A model generated the notes under the pieces. The model was given only the letters and a program-made list of their open reading frames with translations, was not told the origin of the DNA and ran no database searches. Positions 1 to 5,934 of a stretch of DNA of 9,212 nucleotides are shown piece by piece. A program made the translations under genes and the position numbers. The stretch is from JBBTTS01 sp038064135. GTDB taxonomy: Bacteria; Patescibacteriota; Saccharimonadia; Saccharimonadales; OMJO01. The stretch lies in NCBI GenBank assembly GCA_038064135.1, contig JBBTTS010000037.1, forward strand, positions 1-9,212, in the 5' to 3' direction. Position 1 is the stretch's first letter. Each line of letters begins with the position of its first letter.

Positions 1-912
1 AGCATCATCCCTGGAATTGATTGGGATCACGCCGACATTTACCCTACCCGTGAAGAATATTACCAGGCGTTTCGTGATTTTTTGGCCCAAAGCAACCAAA
101 AAGTTATCTGGCAAAGCGATATTGATAGGCTCAACGTTACCGCTGATGATTCGTACCACATTCTTGATGAGTCTTCGCCCGAAACCAGCAAATTCAGACT
201 TGCAGGGATAGTTAATCGCCAAAACGCTTACCAGGTTGTCGCGGCAGTTCAACAACTTACTCAAAAGCCTTTTGATGAGCTAAAAGATATAATCAACAAA
301 TTCCCTGGTGTCTCCCGTCGCTTCGAGCGGATTGCCGAAAATGTCTACAGTGACTACGCTCACACGCCCGCCAAAATCCGCGGCGCCCTGCAGCTAGCAG
401 TAGAAGTACTTCAAAGCCATGAAACTAGAATTATGGACTCGGATGAAGCGCAAGGAAGCGGCGAGGAACAGAGTAAGCCGTATATGCAATACGATGAACG
501 AGTACCGGATCCGGTGACGCCGCGGTTCGCCGAGAGCGCCGGCAGTGTTATCGACTCTGTCGATATGCAGGACGGTGCGACCCAAAGGCCTGGTGTAGTT
601 GTGGTGTACGAGGGGTTGCATAATACCCGTCAGCACTTCATTAAAGATGATTTGGCGCACTTGTTCGACGACGTCAAAAAACTCTACGTTGTACCCAGCT
701 ATTTGGCGCGCGAGGACGAATCGCTCGAAATGCTGACACCCGAAAAACTGATTGCCATAACTGCTAAGCCCGACAAAGCCGAAGCTAAAGTTTTGGACGA
801 AGATTTGCGCCAAACCATCGAGCGGCACCAAAAATCTGGAGACCTGGTGCTGTGCCTCACCGCTGGTGGCGGCAACAGCCTCGACGAATGGCTCCGCAGA
901 AACTTTAGCTAG
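1..912 (+). CDS. murC: UDP-N-acetylmuramate--L-alanine ligase (MurC), 3' part, start outside window
   Basis: This is a Mur-ligase C-terminal portion, open from base 1, so the gene starts upstream. MurC adds L-alanine to UDP-MurNAc using ATP in the cytoplasm. Visible motifs (window-residue numbering) are PGIDWDHADIYP at about 4-15, which matches the MurC central-domain N(I)ExDHxDxY region; GVSRRFE near 105-111; YSDYAHTPAKI at 116-126, the DDYAHHPTEI equivalent; VVVYEGLHNTRQ near 200-211, replacing FQPHRYSRT; and a C-terminal GDLVLCLTAGGG for the usual GD(V)VLxxGAG. About 60 acidic, Pro-containing residues (roughly 140-197) separate the last DYAHTP helix from the next strand, more than MurC normally has. 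AHTP also occurs in MurE, but the upstream motif and RRFE favour MurC. The stop TAG overlaps the convergent downstream gene by 8 bases. Confidence 0.78.
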   Translation, partial: SIIPGIDWDHADIYPTREEYYQAFRDFLAQSNQKVIWQSDIDRLNVTADDSYHILDESSPETSKFRLAGIVNRQNAYQVVAAVQQLTQKPFDELKDIINKFPGVSRRFERIAENVYSDYAHTPAKIRGALQLAVEVLQSHETRIMDSDEAQGSGEEQSKPYMQYDERVPDPVTPRFAESAGSVIDSVDMQDGATQRPGVVVVYEGLHNTRQHFIKDDLAHLFDDVKKLYVVPSYLAREDESLEMLTPEKLIAITAKPDKAEAKVLDEDLRQTIERHQKSGDLVLCLTAGGGNSLDEWLRRNFS

Positions 913-1480
913 CTTCGGGGTCGGGTATCCCAAATCTCTCACGAAGACTTGCAAGGCGTGTATCGAATGCTTCTACTAGATCAAAATTAAACGCCCCCGC
1001 CTGTGAAAGTGCGCTAATCGCCAATAGGCCAGCTGCCCTAAGTACTGCATCTTGTCGCTGTTCTTCAGCGACTCCTTTTTCCTGCTCGTGATCTAGGTCG
1101 TGTAGGTTTTGCGCTAAGTAACCTGTAGCTCGTAATACTCGATTAAAAGGTATCATTTTTTTTGAGGTATTGACATGTCTAGCAGTAATATAGGAGTCTG
1201 CAAGCAATGGCCCATTCGCGATATTAGCAAGTCTTTTTACATCTACTCGACCCCATCTAAGTAATCTTAAAGAGTATTGTACAGAATCTGGGGCAATGGC
1301 CGTTCTTACTAACACTTCATCAGTAAAATCTTTGGTAGCAAGATCTTTTACTAAATGCGCCAATACATGTCGAGCGTTTGCCACAAAGCCGTTGGGCTCT
1401 TGCTCCCACCCCTTTTGGTCTACATCATAAACCCGCAGCTTTTCGGCACATGCTTCTAAATTTATAACTGTTAATCTCAT
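905..1480 (-). CDS. Unrecognised 191-aa helical protein
   Basis: I do not recognise this protein. It is predicted soluble and largely alpha-helical, with no signal peptide or membrane segment. The C-terminal half has charged and amphipathic helices: a DLDHEQEKGVAEEQRQD stretch, then AAGLLAISALSQAGAF and a final LASLRERFGIPDP. The EE-rich helix followed by a hydrophobic helix loosely recalls all-alpha NTP pyrophosphatases of the MazG type, but the diagnostic ExxE/ExxD metal-binding pattern is not clear, so this is only a weak guess. The ATG at 1480 is supported by a TAATAT -10 hexamer ending 6 bases upstream and by the absence of a Shine-Dalgarno sequence. It lies 83 bases downstream of tsaC on the same strand and overlaps the 3' end of murC by 8 bases. 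Confidence 0.8.
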   Translation of the reverse strand: MRLTVINLEACAEKLRVYDVDQKGWEQEPNGFVANARHVLAHLVKDLATKDFTDEVLVRTAIAPDSVQYSLRLLRWGRVDVKRLANIANGPLLADSYITARHVNTSKKMIPFNRVLRATGYLAQNLHDLDHEQEKGVAEEQRQDAVLRAAGLLAISALSQAGAFNFDLVEAFDTRLASLRERFGIPDPEAS

Positions 1481-1492
1481 AAAGCGATATTA
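1481..1492 (-). promoter_or_regulatory. -10 element for the 191-aa gene, leaderless type
   Basis: On the minus strand, TAATAT (1492 to 1487) is followed by six bases (CGCTTT) and then ATG at 1480. Transcription would begin at or within a base or two of the start codon. No purine-rich Shine-Dalgarno sequence is present. A -35 box is not obvious. Confidence 0.5.
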
Positions 1493-1563
1493 TTACGCGA
1501 CCCTGTTAATAGCAAGCGTAAATAAGCTGCAACCTCACTAATTACAAAATATTTCCCCATTTA

Positions 1564-2148
1564 TTAGCTTATTAACCTGCCTGATACGTCTATTAGTACA
1601 GCGCCTTGGCGGATGATTTCGACAGCGTCATCGACAATCCGGATAACCGTTGATGGTTTGCGGTCAGACAAATCGCCACCGTCAATATAAGTATCAATTT
1701 TAGAACCAAAGATTTTTTGGGCATCAGCTATAGTCCCAGCCGGTTTATCTCCTGGCAAGTTTGCGCTGGTTGTTAGGAGTGGGCCAGTTTGTTCAAGCAA
1801 TTTGATTAGCGCCTTGTTTTTAGGGATTCTGACGGCAATAGCCATTTTGCCCAAGTGTAAATATGGCAAGTCAAATCCAACCGGAATCACAATGCTTATG
1901 GGCCCCGGCCAATAATCAGCTACGGCTTTGAGGTAACGGGCTTTTAGGCCCAGTTCAACCAATTGCTCAATTGATGCAGCCAATACCGACCCGGGCTTAT
2001 CAGTACGACCTTTCAATCTGTACAGCTTACCAACTGCTACCTCGTCACTTGCAATAGCTACAACTCCGTACTGAGTATCGGTTGGCAATATTGCTATTCT
2101 ACTGTTAGCCAATACATCAGTTGCATGTTTAATTTCTTTTTCAGTCAT
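1564..2148 (-). CDS. tsaC: L-threonylcarbamoyladenylate synthase, TsaC/YrdC/Sua5 family
   Basis: This 194-aa protein makes threonylcarbamoyl-AMP from threonine, bicarbonate and ATP, the first step of the universal tRNA t6A37 modification in the cytoplasm. The YrdC fold signatures are clear: PTDTQYGV at 22-29, KGRTDKPGS at 46-54 (usual K.R...KP), YWPGPISIVIP at 79-89, AVRIPKN at 105-111, TTSANLPGDKPA at 126-137 (usual T(S)ANxSGxP) and STVIRI at 166-171. The length fits a stand-alone YrdC domain without the extra C-terminal Sua5 domain. The gene ends in tandem stops (TAA TAA, 1566-1561). It diverges from the mscS-like gene across a 39-bp gap; the start is fixed by a TATAGT hexamer 7 bases upstream and no Shine-Dalgarno sequence. 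The partner genes tsaB, tsaD and tsaE are not in the window. Confidence 0.95.
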   Translation of the reverse strand: MTEKEIKHATDVLANSRIAILPTDTQYGVVAIASDEVAVGKLYRLKGRTDKPGSVLAASIEQLVELGLKARYLKAVADYWPGPISIVIPVGFDLPYLHLGKMAIAVRIPKNKALIKLLEQTGPLLTTSANLPGDKPAGTIADAQKIFGSKIDTYIDGGDLSDRKPSTVIRIVDDAVEIIRQGAVLIDVSGRLIS

Positions 2149-2161
2149 ATTAAATACTATA
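2149..2161 (-). promoter_or_regulatory. -10 element of tsaC, leaderless type
   Basis: On the minus strand, TATAGT (2161 to 2156) is followed by ATTTAAT and then ATG at 2148, a 7-base spacing that puts the transcription start on or next to the start codon. It shares the 39-bp gap with the mscS promoter. Confidence 0.55.
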
Positions 2162-2173
2162 TACGAAATACGA

Positions 2174-2187
2174 TATACTAGCTGTAC
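2174..2187 (+). promoter_or_regulatory. -10 element of the mscS-like gene, leaderless type
   Basis: TATACT at 2174-2179 is followed by eight bases and the ATG at 2188. No Shine-Dalgarno sequence fits between them. Any -35 region would overlap the tsaC -10 or start-codon region, so the two divergent promoters are intertwined. Confidence 0.55.
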
Positions 2188-3084
2188 ATGGGTGGCATGG
2201 CTACAACAAATATTCGCGTAGGGATGGAAGAGCTTTTAGACCTTATGAAGGGCTGGCTTGACGAGCACCTAATAAATATACTGGTTATTTTACTGGCAGC
2301 ATGGTTGGTGCGGCATTTTGGAACACGTCTACTGAGCCAAATCTTAAAACGCACGGTTCGCAGCGACATATACCCAACCAAACTAGATCGCGAAAAGCGT
2401 ATAAAAACTTTAAAAAGTCTAATAAGTGCTGCCATGCGGGTTGGGGTGTATTTAGTTGCTTTCGTTTTAGTTATTGGTGAACTTAACCCTAGCTACATGA
2501 CAGCTCTTTTTGCTAGCGCCGGCCTTGTTACCGTTGCGCTAGGTTTTGGGGCCCAAAGCCTAATTAAAGATTTTATGAGCGGTGTGTTTATTATCACCGA
2601 AAATCAGTACCGCGTGGGTGACATTATAGATATCGCAGGAGTCAGCGGTACGGTAGAAGACATTACTATTCGGACAACTGTACTTCGTGATTTAAACGGA
2701 TATGTACATCACGTACCAAACGGAATTATCGAGGTCACAACAAACCGGACCATCAGTTTTAGTCAAATAAACGAGGAATTTACGGTCGCCAAAGACACCG
2801 ACCTAGACAGGCTGGAACACATCGTTAATCATGTTGGCGAAGAACTTTCTTCGTTGCCAGAATTAAAAGATAAAATCTTGGATAAACCACACTTTGACAC
2901 CATTAAAGGTTATGCAGCGAATGGAATAATAATCAAAGTTTTGGGACGTACAACAACTAGCGGTAAGTGGCGTGTTCGTAGCGAGCTATACAAGCGCTTG
3001 GCAAAAGCTTTTACCAAAAATAAAATCGAAGCCAGTGGCCTACCCGTTAGCGCGGCGGCTCACTCAACCAATAAAAAACGATAA
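2188..3084 (+). CDS. mscS: MscS-family small-conductance mechanosensitive channel
   Basis: A 298-aa inner-membrane channel of the MscS family, which opens under membrane tension to release solutes during osmotic downshock. Three predicted helices are visible: about 28-45, about 78-98, and the pore-lining TM3 near 104-133, which includes the small-residue run ASAGLVTVALGFGAQ and then SLIKDFMSG. It is followed by the beta-domain signature VGDIIDIAGVSGTVEDI, then VPNG (usual IPNG) and TTNRTISFS. An alpha/beta C-terminal domain follows. The length is close to the 286 aa of E. coli MscS, so this is a core-only member. The ATG at 2188 fits the -10 spacing; in-frame ATGs at 2197 and 2224 are weaker alternatives. 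The stop TAA directly abuts the stop of the convergent gene with no base between. Confidence 0.93.
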   Translation: MGGMATTNIRVGMEELLDLMKGWLDEHLINILVILLAAWLVRHFGTRLLSQILKRTVRSDIYPTKLDREKRIKTLKSLISAAMRVGVYLVAFVLVIGELNPSYMTALFASAGLVTVALGFGAQSLIKDFMSGVFIITENQYRVGDIIDIAGVSGTVEDITIRTTVLRDLNGYVHHVPNGIIEVTTNRTISFSQINEEFTVAKDTDLDRLEHIVNHVGEELSSLPELKDKILDKPHFDTIKGYAANGIIIKVLGRTTTSGKWRVRSELYKRLAKAFTKNKIEASGLPVSAAAHSTNKKR

Positions 3085-3633
3085 CTACTGCAAGCCGAGG
3101 TTTTGGTCACCAAGTTCGTCTTTGAGATCTTCGGAGTCGTTAGTAGAATTTAGTTCTTTATCAACTTCTGTGGTTGTGGTGTCTACGTCAGATGCTTTGG
3201 CTTTTTCGGTGGTAGTGTTGGTTTGTTGCTGCGATGTATTCTTAGCAGAATCATTGGTTTTGGAAGTTTTGTTGTCACCATTTAGTAAAAAGGCATAAAC
3301 AGCAACACCGGCCAATGCTAAAACTACGATAAGCACTACAACTATTAACATGACTGGCTTGCCTTTTTTCGGAGACGGCTGCATAGCTGGTTGAGCTACG
3401 TTACTTGGATCAGCAGCAGTAGAAGTATCACCAGCACTATCGACACCTGCCGCCGCATCACTTACTGCAGGTTCACTAGTTATTGCAGCGCTATCACTTA
3501 CCGTACCTCCGGCAGCGTCTTCGGGCCTTGGAGCAGCAACATCCATCACGGTATTTGGCATACTGGTTACACCAGGAGCCGGTGAAGCAGGTACCGCACC
3601 TTCGCCTTGTGGTTGAGTGTTATTACTGTCCAT
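3085..3633 (-). CDS. Single-pass membrane protein with low-complexity arms
   Basis: I do not recognise a family. From the ATG at 3633 it is 182 aa: an Ala/Pro/Ser-rich arm (1-87), a KKGK cluster (about 88-92), one strong hydrophobic helix (about 93-116, MLIVVVLIVVLALAGVAVYA), then a Thr/Asn/Ser/Asp-rich tail to the C-terminus. By the positive-inside rule the N-terminal arm is cytoplasmic and the tail faces outward. The frame is open further upstream to 3696, but 3633 is preferred because GGGGGG (3644-3639) lies five bases before it as a Shine-Dalgarno sequence. This start overlaps the end of the secreted coiled-coil gene by 11 bases, suggesting translational coupling in a two-gene operon. It could be a surface or scaffold protein; no enzymatic motif is visible. 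Confidence 0.8.
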   Translation of the reverse strand: MDSNNTQPQGEGAVPASPAPGVTSMPNTVMDVAAPRPEDAAGGTVSDSAAITSEPAVSDAAAGVDSAGDTSTAADPSNVAQPAMQPSPKKGKPVMLIVVVLIVVLALAGVAVYAFLLNGDNKTSKTNDSAKNTSQQQTNTTTEKAKASDVDTTTTEVDKELNSTNDSEDLKDELGDQNLGLQ

Positions 3634-4324
3634 TTGTTCCCCCCGTTCCTTCGTTTGATTGATCTTCGGAGCCTTCGCTAGCTTCTTGGTCTTCAAGCTG
3701 TTTCTTTAGGTCTTTTAGCGTCGGCTTAATTGTATTGTTAACATAATCTTTGATTTCTTTAGCTTTTGTAACAAGCGCTTCCCGTTTAGTGCGCGCTTCG
3801 TCAAGGGCTGCCTTAAAGGCAGTTGGGTCGGCAGCACAATCCATAGCTGCTAAATCTGATACGGCCTGATTATATGCAGCTAAATCGGTTTTAAAAGATT
3901 CAATTTTAATCTTTAGTTCCGCTATTTGACCATCTAGTGTTGCGGTATCTAGGCCCTTGGCTTTGATTTTTTCACTAAGTTTAGTTAGTCGATCCACCAA
4001 ATTGGTATAAACTTTGTCACGACTTGTTTTGATACCTTTAATGCGCCCGCTAAGCGAACTCAACTTGCCCTGAGAATTTTTACACTTATTTTTAATTCGT
4101 GATTCTTCGGCAGACGACAATTTTTCCTTTAATGCGTCCTTGCGCTTCTTCATACGTTCGGCAATATCTTTGGGGTCGACTGTTCCTGTGTCACCAGTTT
4201 CAGTAGTGCTAGAATCACCGCTACCACCTGTACCTTCCTCGGCATGCGCAATCATACTAACTTGAGTGATTGGTACAAATGCAAAAATTAGGGTTAGTAA
4301 ATAATTTTTTAGGCGAGATTTCAT
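3623..4324 (-). CDS. Secreted coiled-coil protein with signal peptide
   Basis: A 233-aa protein that I cannot assign to a named family. The N-terminus is a classic Sec signal peptide: KSRLK, a hydrophobic core LLTLIFAFVPI, and a likely signal peptidase I site after AHA (residue 28). A Gly/Ser/Thr/Asp linker follows (29-50), then long charged helices rich in Lys, Glu, Leu and Ala from about 52 to 215, with heptad-like spacing typical of coiled coils. The acidic Gly-rich tail ends in GTGGTNGQ. Only two cysteines are visible in the mature part (about 81 and 162), which could form a disulfide outside the cell. It is first in an operon with the single-pass membrane protein, which overlaps its 3' end by 11 bases. 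This suggests that both work at the cell surface. It has both a -10 element and a good Shine-Dalgarno sequence. Confidence 0.85.
   Translation of the reverse strand: MKSRLKNYLLTLIFAFVPITQVSMIAHAEEGTGGSGDSSTTETGDTGTVDPKDIAERMKKRKDALKEKLSSAEESRIKNKCKNSQGKLSSLSGRIKGIKTSRDKVYTNLVDRLTKLSEKIKAKGLDTATLDGQIAELKIKIESFKTDLAAYNQAVSDLAAMDCAADPTAFKAALDEARTKREALVTKAKEIKDYVNNTIKPTLKDLKKQLEDQEASEGSEDQSNEGTGGTNGQ
3634..3644 (-). promoter_or_regulatory. Ribosome binding site deciding the 3633 start
   Basis: On the minus strand GGGGGGA precedes ATG at 3633 with AACAA between the G run and the start codon. It lies inside the coding end of the upstream gene and selects 3633 over the more upstream in-frame ATG at 3696. 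An internal operon gene with a Shine-Dalgarno sequence contrasts with the first genes of transcription units here, most of which have none. Confidence 0.55.
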
Positions 4325-4357
4325 ATATTATTGCTCCTTCTTAAGGATATTCTACCA
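4325..4357 (-). promoter_or_regulatory. Extended -10 promoter and Shine-Dalgarno leader of the secreted coiled-coil operon
   Basis: On the minus strand TGGTAGAAT (4357 to 4349) is an extended -10 element (TGn plus TAGAAT). It is followed by a 24-base interval containing AAGGAG (4339 to 4334), nine bases before ATG at 4324. This is the only first gene of a transcription unit in the window with a clear leader and Shine-Dalgarno sequence. Confidence 0.6.
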
Positions 4358-4410
4358 TAAGCGGTAAAAATTTAAACAAAGTTCTGATGCTTTTTAGAAT
4401 GCCGGGCACC

Positions 4411-4425
4411 TGACATAATTACAAT
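4411..4425 (+). promoter_or_regulatory. Extended -10 element of the LssY_C gene, leaderless type
   Basis: TGACATAAT at 4411-4419 (TG, one base, CATAAT) is followed by six bases (TACAAT) and ATG at 4426. The spacing predicts transcription beginning at the start codon. A second possible -10 (TAGAAT, 4395-4400) lies upstream and would give a short leader without a Shine-Dalgarno sequence. Confidence 0.55.
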
Positions 4426-5262
4426 ATGATATTTGGATACTTATACAGATTTATAAAACGTCTTTTAGTATTAGTACCTGGTGTTTGGGCAGCAACTTTT
4501 GGCGCGCGCCAAGTTTTTCCAGTTTTCGACGAGCGTATTCCAACTTGGGTAGCAATTATTGTCACTTACGTGGTCGTTGCGTACATCATAATCCCAACTT
4601 TATTTAGATTCATTCGCTATCTGTTTCCGCCAAAGCACGTACCTCTATATTGTGTGACACCCGATGGTTTCGCTTGCGACCCAGTAAATGTTGGGATTGT
4701 CGGCACAAAAGCTCAGCTGAAAAGATCCATGAAAAAGGCTGGCTGGTATCAAGCCGATTCAAAAACCATTAAATCTGGTCTGAGGATTGCGGCAAGCGTA
4801 ATGTTTAAAAAGCCCTACCTTAATGCACCGTTTAGCACGCTTTTTTTGTTTGGACGAGGGCAGGATATTGGTTTTCAAAAACCAGTTGGAAATTCGCCCA
4901 GCAAGCGCCATCATGTGCGTTTTTGGGCGGCCAGCCACACTACCGACCCACATCACCTCGAGCACATTTCTTTTTGGGATAGATTTTTTCAGTCGAACCT
5001 AGAAACTGGCCGCGTATTGTGGGTAGGTGCCGCGTCTAAAGATGTTGGCATGGGCGTCATTCGTCATAATGCTCAGATTACTCACAACATTCATCATGAT
5101 ACCAATGCCGAACGTGATAAAATCGCCGATGAATTGAAAAAATCCGGTCAAGTGCAAAAAATTAAAACTGTCACAATTGGCAGTCCTTATAAAGTATCTA
5201 ACCGCGTAATTCGTCGCTACATGCTATCCGATGGCAAAATGAAACTCATCGAATTATCATGA
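4426..5262 (+). CDS. Membrane protein with LssY C-terminal-type domain
   Basis: A 278-aa protein with two predicted N-terminal membrane helices (about 13-30 and 40-62) and a C-terminal domain resembling LssY_C, named from the Legionella lss type I secretion locus; its biochemical role is not established. Family-like motifs are CVTPDGFACDPVNVGIVG (about 76-93), LFGRGQDIGF (141-150), SPSKRHHVRFW (157-167), LWVGAASKD (about 203-211) and THNIHHDTNAERD (219-231). The clustered His, Asp, Glu and Arg in the RHHVRFW and THNIHHD..ERD motifs look like a metal or active site, which is inference. Many relatives join this domain to DedA or PAP2 modules; here it stands alone with a short anchor. The last six bases (TCATGA) are shared with the convergent gene's end. 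Confidence 0.82.
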   Translation: MIFGYLYRFIKRLLVLVPGVWAATFGARQVFPVFDERIPTWVAIIVTYVVVAYIIIPTLFRFIRYLFPPKHVPLYCVTPDGFACDPVNVGIVGTKAQLKRSMKKAGWYQADSKTIKSGLRIAASVMFKKPYLNAPFSTLFLFGRGQDIGFQKPVGNSPSKRHHVRFWAASHTTDPHHLEHISFWDRFFQSNLETGRVLWVGAASKDVGMGVIRHNAQITHNIHHDTNAERDKIADELKKSGQVQKIKTVTIGSPYKVSNRVIRRYMLSDGKMKLIELS

Positions 5263-5481
5263 TTTTTGTTTTGCGATCCAAGTCATAACCACGGCAGCAG
5301 CGACCCACTGCGGAAAAATCCAGTAGAATGCATCACTTGCCGAGTTTGTGCCCCGCACTGCCGCCTGATAAACAGTGACTAAGAACAAGCAAAAAGGGAT
5401 GTACAAAACCCAACCCTGCCAGCTACTTGGCAAATAACTTCCCCGCACCTTTTTAAACCAAATGCCTGACTTTTTCTTCAT
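5257..5481 (-). CDS. Small two-helix membrane protein (74 aa)
   Basis: A 74-aa protein of unknown function. It has a Lys-rich start (MKKKSGIWFKKVRG) and two predicted membrane helices, about 21-41 (WQGWVLYIPFCLFLVTVYQA) and about 50-69 (FYWIFPQWVAAAVVMTWIA), ending in KQKS. The positive N- and C-termini predict both ends inside. It overlaps the 3' end of the LssY_C gene by six bases and diverges from the EamA-like gene, with only 23 bases between the two start codons. I consider it a real gene because it is bounded by plausible promoter and stop signals and has clear membrane-protein composition, but no homologue comes to mind. Confidence 0.72.
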   Translation of the reverse strand: MKKKSGIWFKKVRGSYLPSSWQGWVLYIPFCLFLVTVYQAAVRGTNSASDAFYWIFPQWVAAAVVMTWIAKQKS

Positions 5482-5493
5482 AGATACATGATA
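5482..5493 (-). promoter_or_regulatory. -10 element of the 74-aa gene, leaderless type
   Basis: On the minus strand TATCAT (5493 to 5488) is followed by GTATCT and ATG at 5481, a six-base spacing. An alternative hexamer TAGTAT (5496 to 5491) lies nine bases from the start. Either one overlaps the opposing promoter of the EamA-like gene. Confidence 0.4.
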
Positions 5494-5504
5494 CTATGTT
5501 TTAA
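5489..5504 (+). promoter_or_regulatory. Extended -10 element of the EamA-like gene, leaderless type
   Basis: TGATACTAT at 5489-5497 (TG, one base, TACTAT) is followed by seven bases (GTTTTAA) and ATG at 5505. There is no Shine-Dalgarno sequence. Confidence 0.55.
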
Positions 5505-5930
5505 ATGTTTTATATTATCGCGTCGTGCTTACTTTACACTGCCGCTATAATGCTTGGGGCGTATGCAAGCCGTAATGCAAATACAAACCTGGTTTCGGCA
5601 ATAGTCAATATTTTAGCCTCTGTTGTCCCTGTAGCTGTAATTATCGGTAGCTTTTCAGCGAAATGGAAAGCTAGTAGCACTAGCGGACTAATTGCTGCTG
5701 CACTCGGTGGTATTTTAATTGCACTATTTACTATGGCCTTAAATAAAGCCTATTCGCAAGAAAATATTGCTATAATATCACCAATAGTATTCGGTGGAGC
5801 AATTGCGTTAAGCACAGTCCTTAGCTACATAATTTTCAAAGAAAAAATCGTTCCACTTCAGGCAATAGGACTATTTTTCGTTTTGGTTGGGCTAATTTTG
5901 GTTATAGCTGCTAGACTACGAACTTCTTAA
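5505..5930 (+). CDS. Single-repeat EamA/DMT-superfamily membrane protein
   Basis: A 141-aa, very hydrophobic protein with five predicted helices (about 2-20, 28-48, 58-80, 86-112 and 116-137). The C-terminal part has the hallmark of EamA/drug-metabolite transporters: a helix, then YIIFKEKIVPLQAIG, then the hydrophobic FFVLVGLILVIA segment, matching the usual (L)fgE.(l)...q..G..lil.Gv. Typical EamA transporters carry ten helices in two repeats; this has one repeat, so it probably works as an antiparallel dimer like small multidrug resistance proteins, which is inference. The substrate cannot be read from the sequence. It diverges from the 74-aa membrane protein and ends four bases before the convergent hydrolase gene. 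Confidence 0.82.
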   Translation: MFYIIASCLLYTAAIMLGAYASRNANTNLVSAIVNILASVVPVAVIIGSFSAKWKASSTSGLIAAALGGILIALFTMALNKAYSQENIAIISPIVFGGAIALSTVLSYIIFKEKIVPLQAIGLFFVLVGLILVIAARLRTS

Positions 5931-5934
5931 ATAT

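Noticed and set aside
82..84. TTG as a start for the murC frame
   Set aside because: The frame is open back to base 1 and encodes family-consistent residues (PGIDWDHADIYP) before this codon, so it is an internal Leu.
394..954. Long minus-strand open frame opposite murC
   Set aside because: It is antisense to a gene with clear Mur-ligase motifs, has no recognisable domain and would also overlap the 191-aa gene.
2178..2435. Minus-strand open frame opposite the mscS start
   Set aside because: Antisense to a well-conserved channel gene and overlapping its promoter.
2972..3585. Plus-strand open frames overlapping the mscS end and opposite the 182-aa gene
   Set aside because: They are shadows of Thr/Ser/Ala-rich coding on the minus strand, with no initiation signals.
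3634..3696. Upstream in-frame extension of the 182-aa protein to ATG 3696
   Set aside because: It would overlap the secreted protein gene by 74 bases, and a G-rich Shine-Dalgarno sequence sits before ATG 3633.
4759..4965. Minus-strand open frame opposite the LssY_C gene
   Set aside because: It lies over conserved LssY_C motifs and has no promoter or ribosome binding site.
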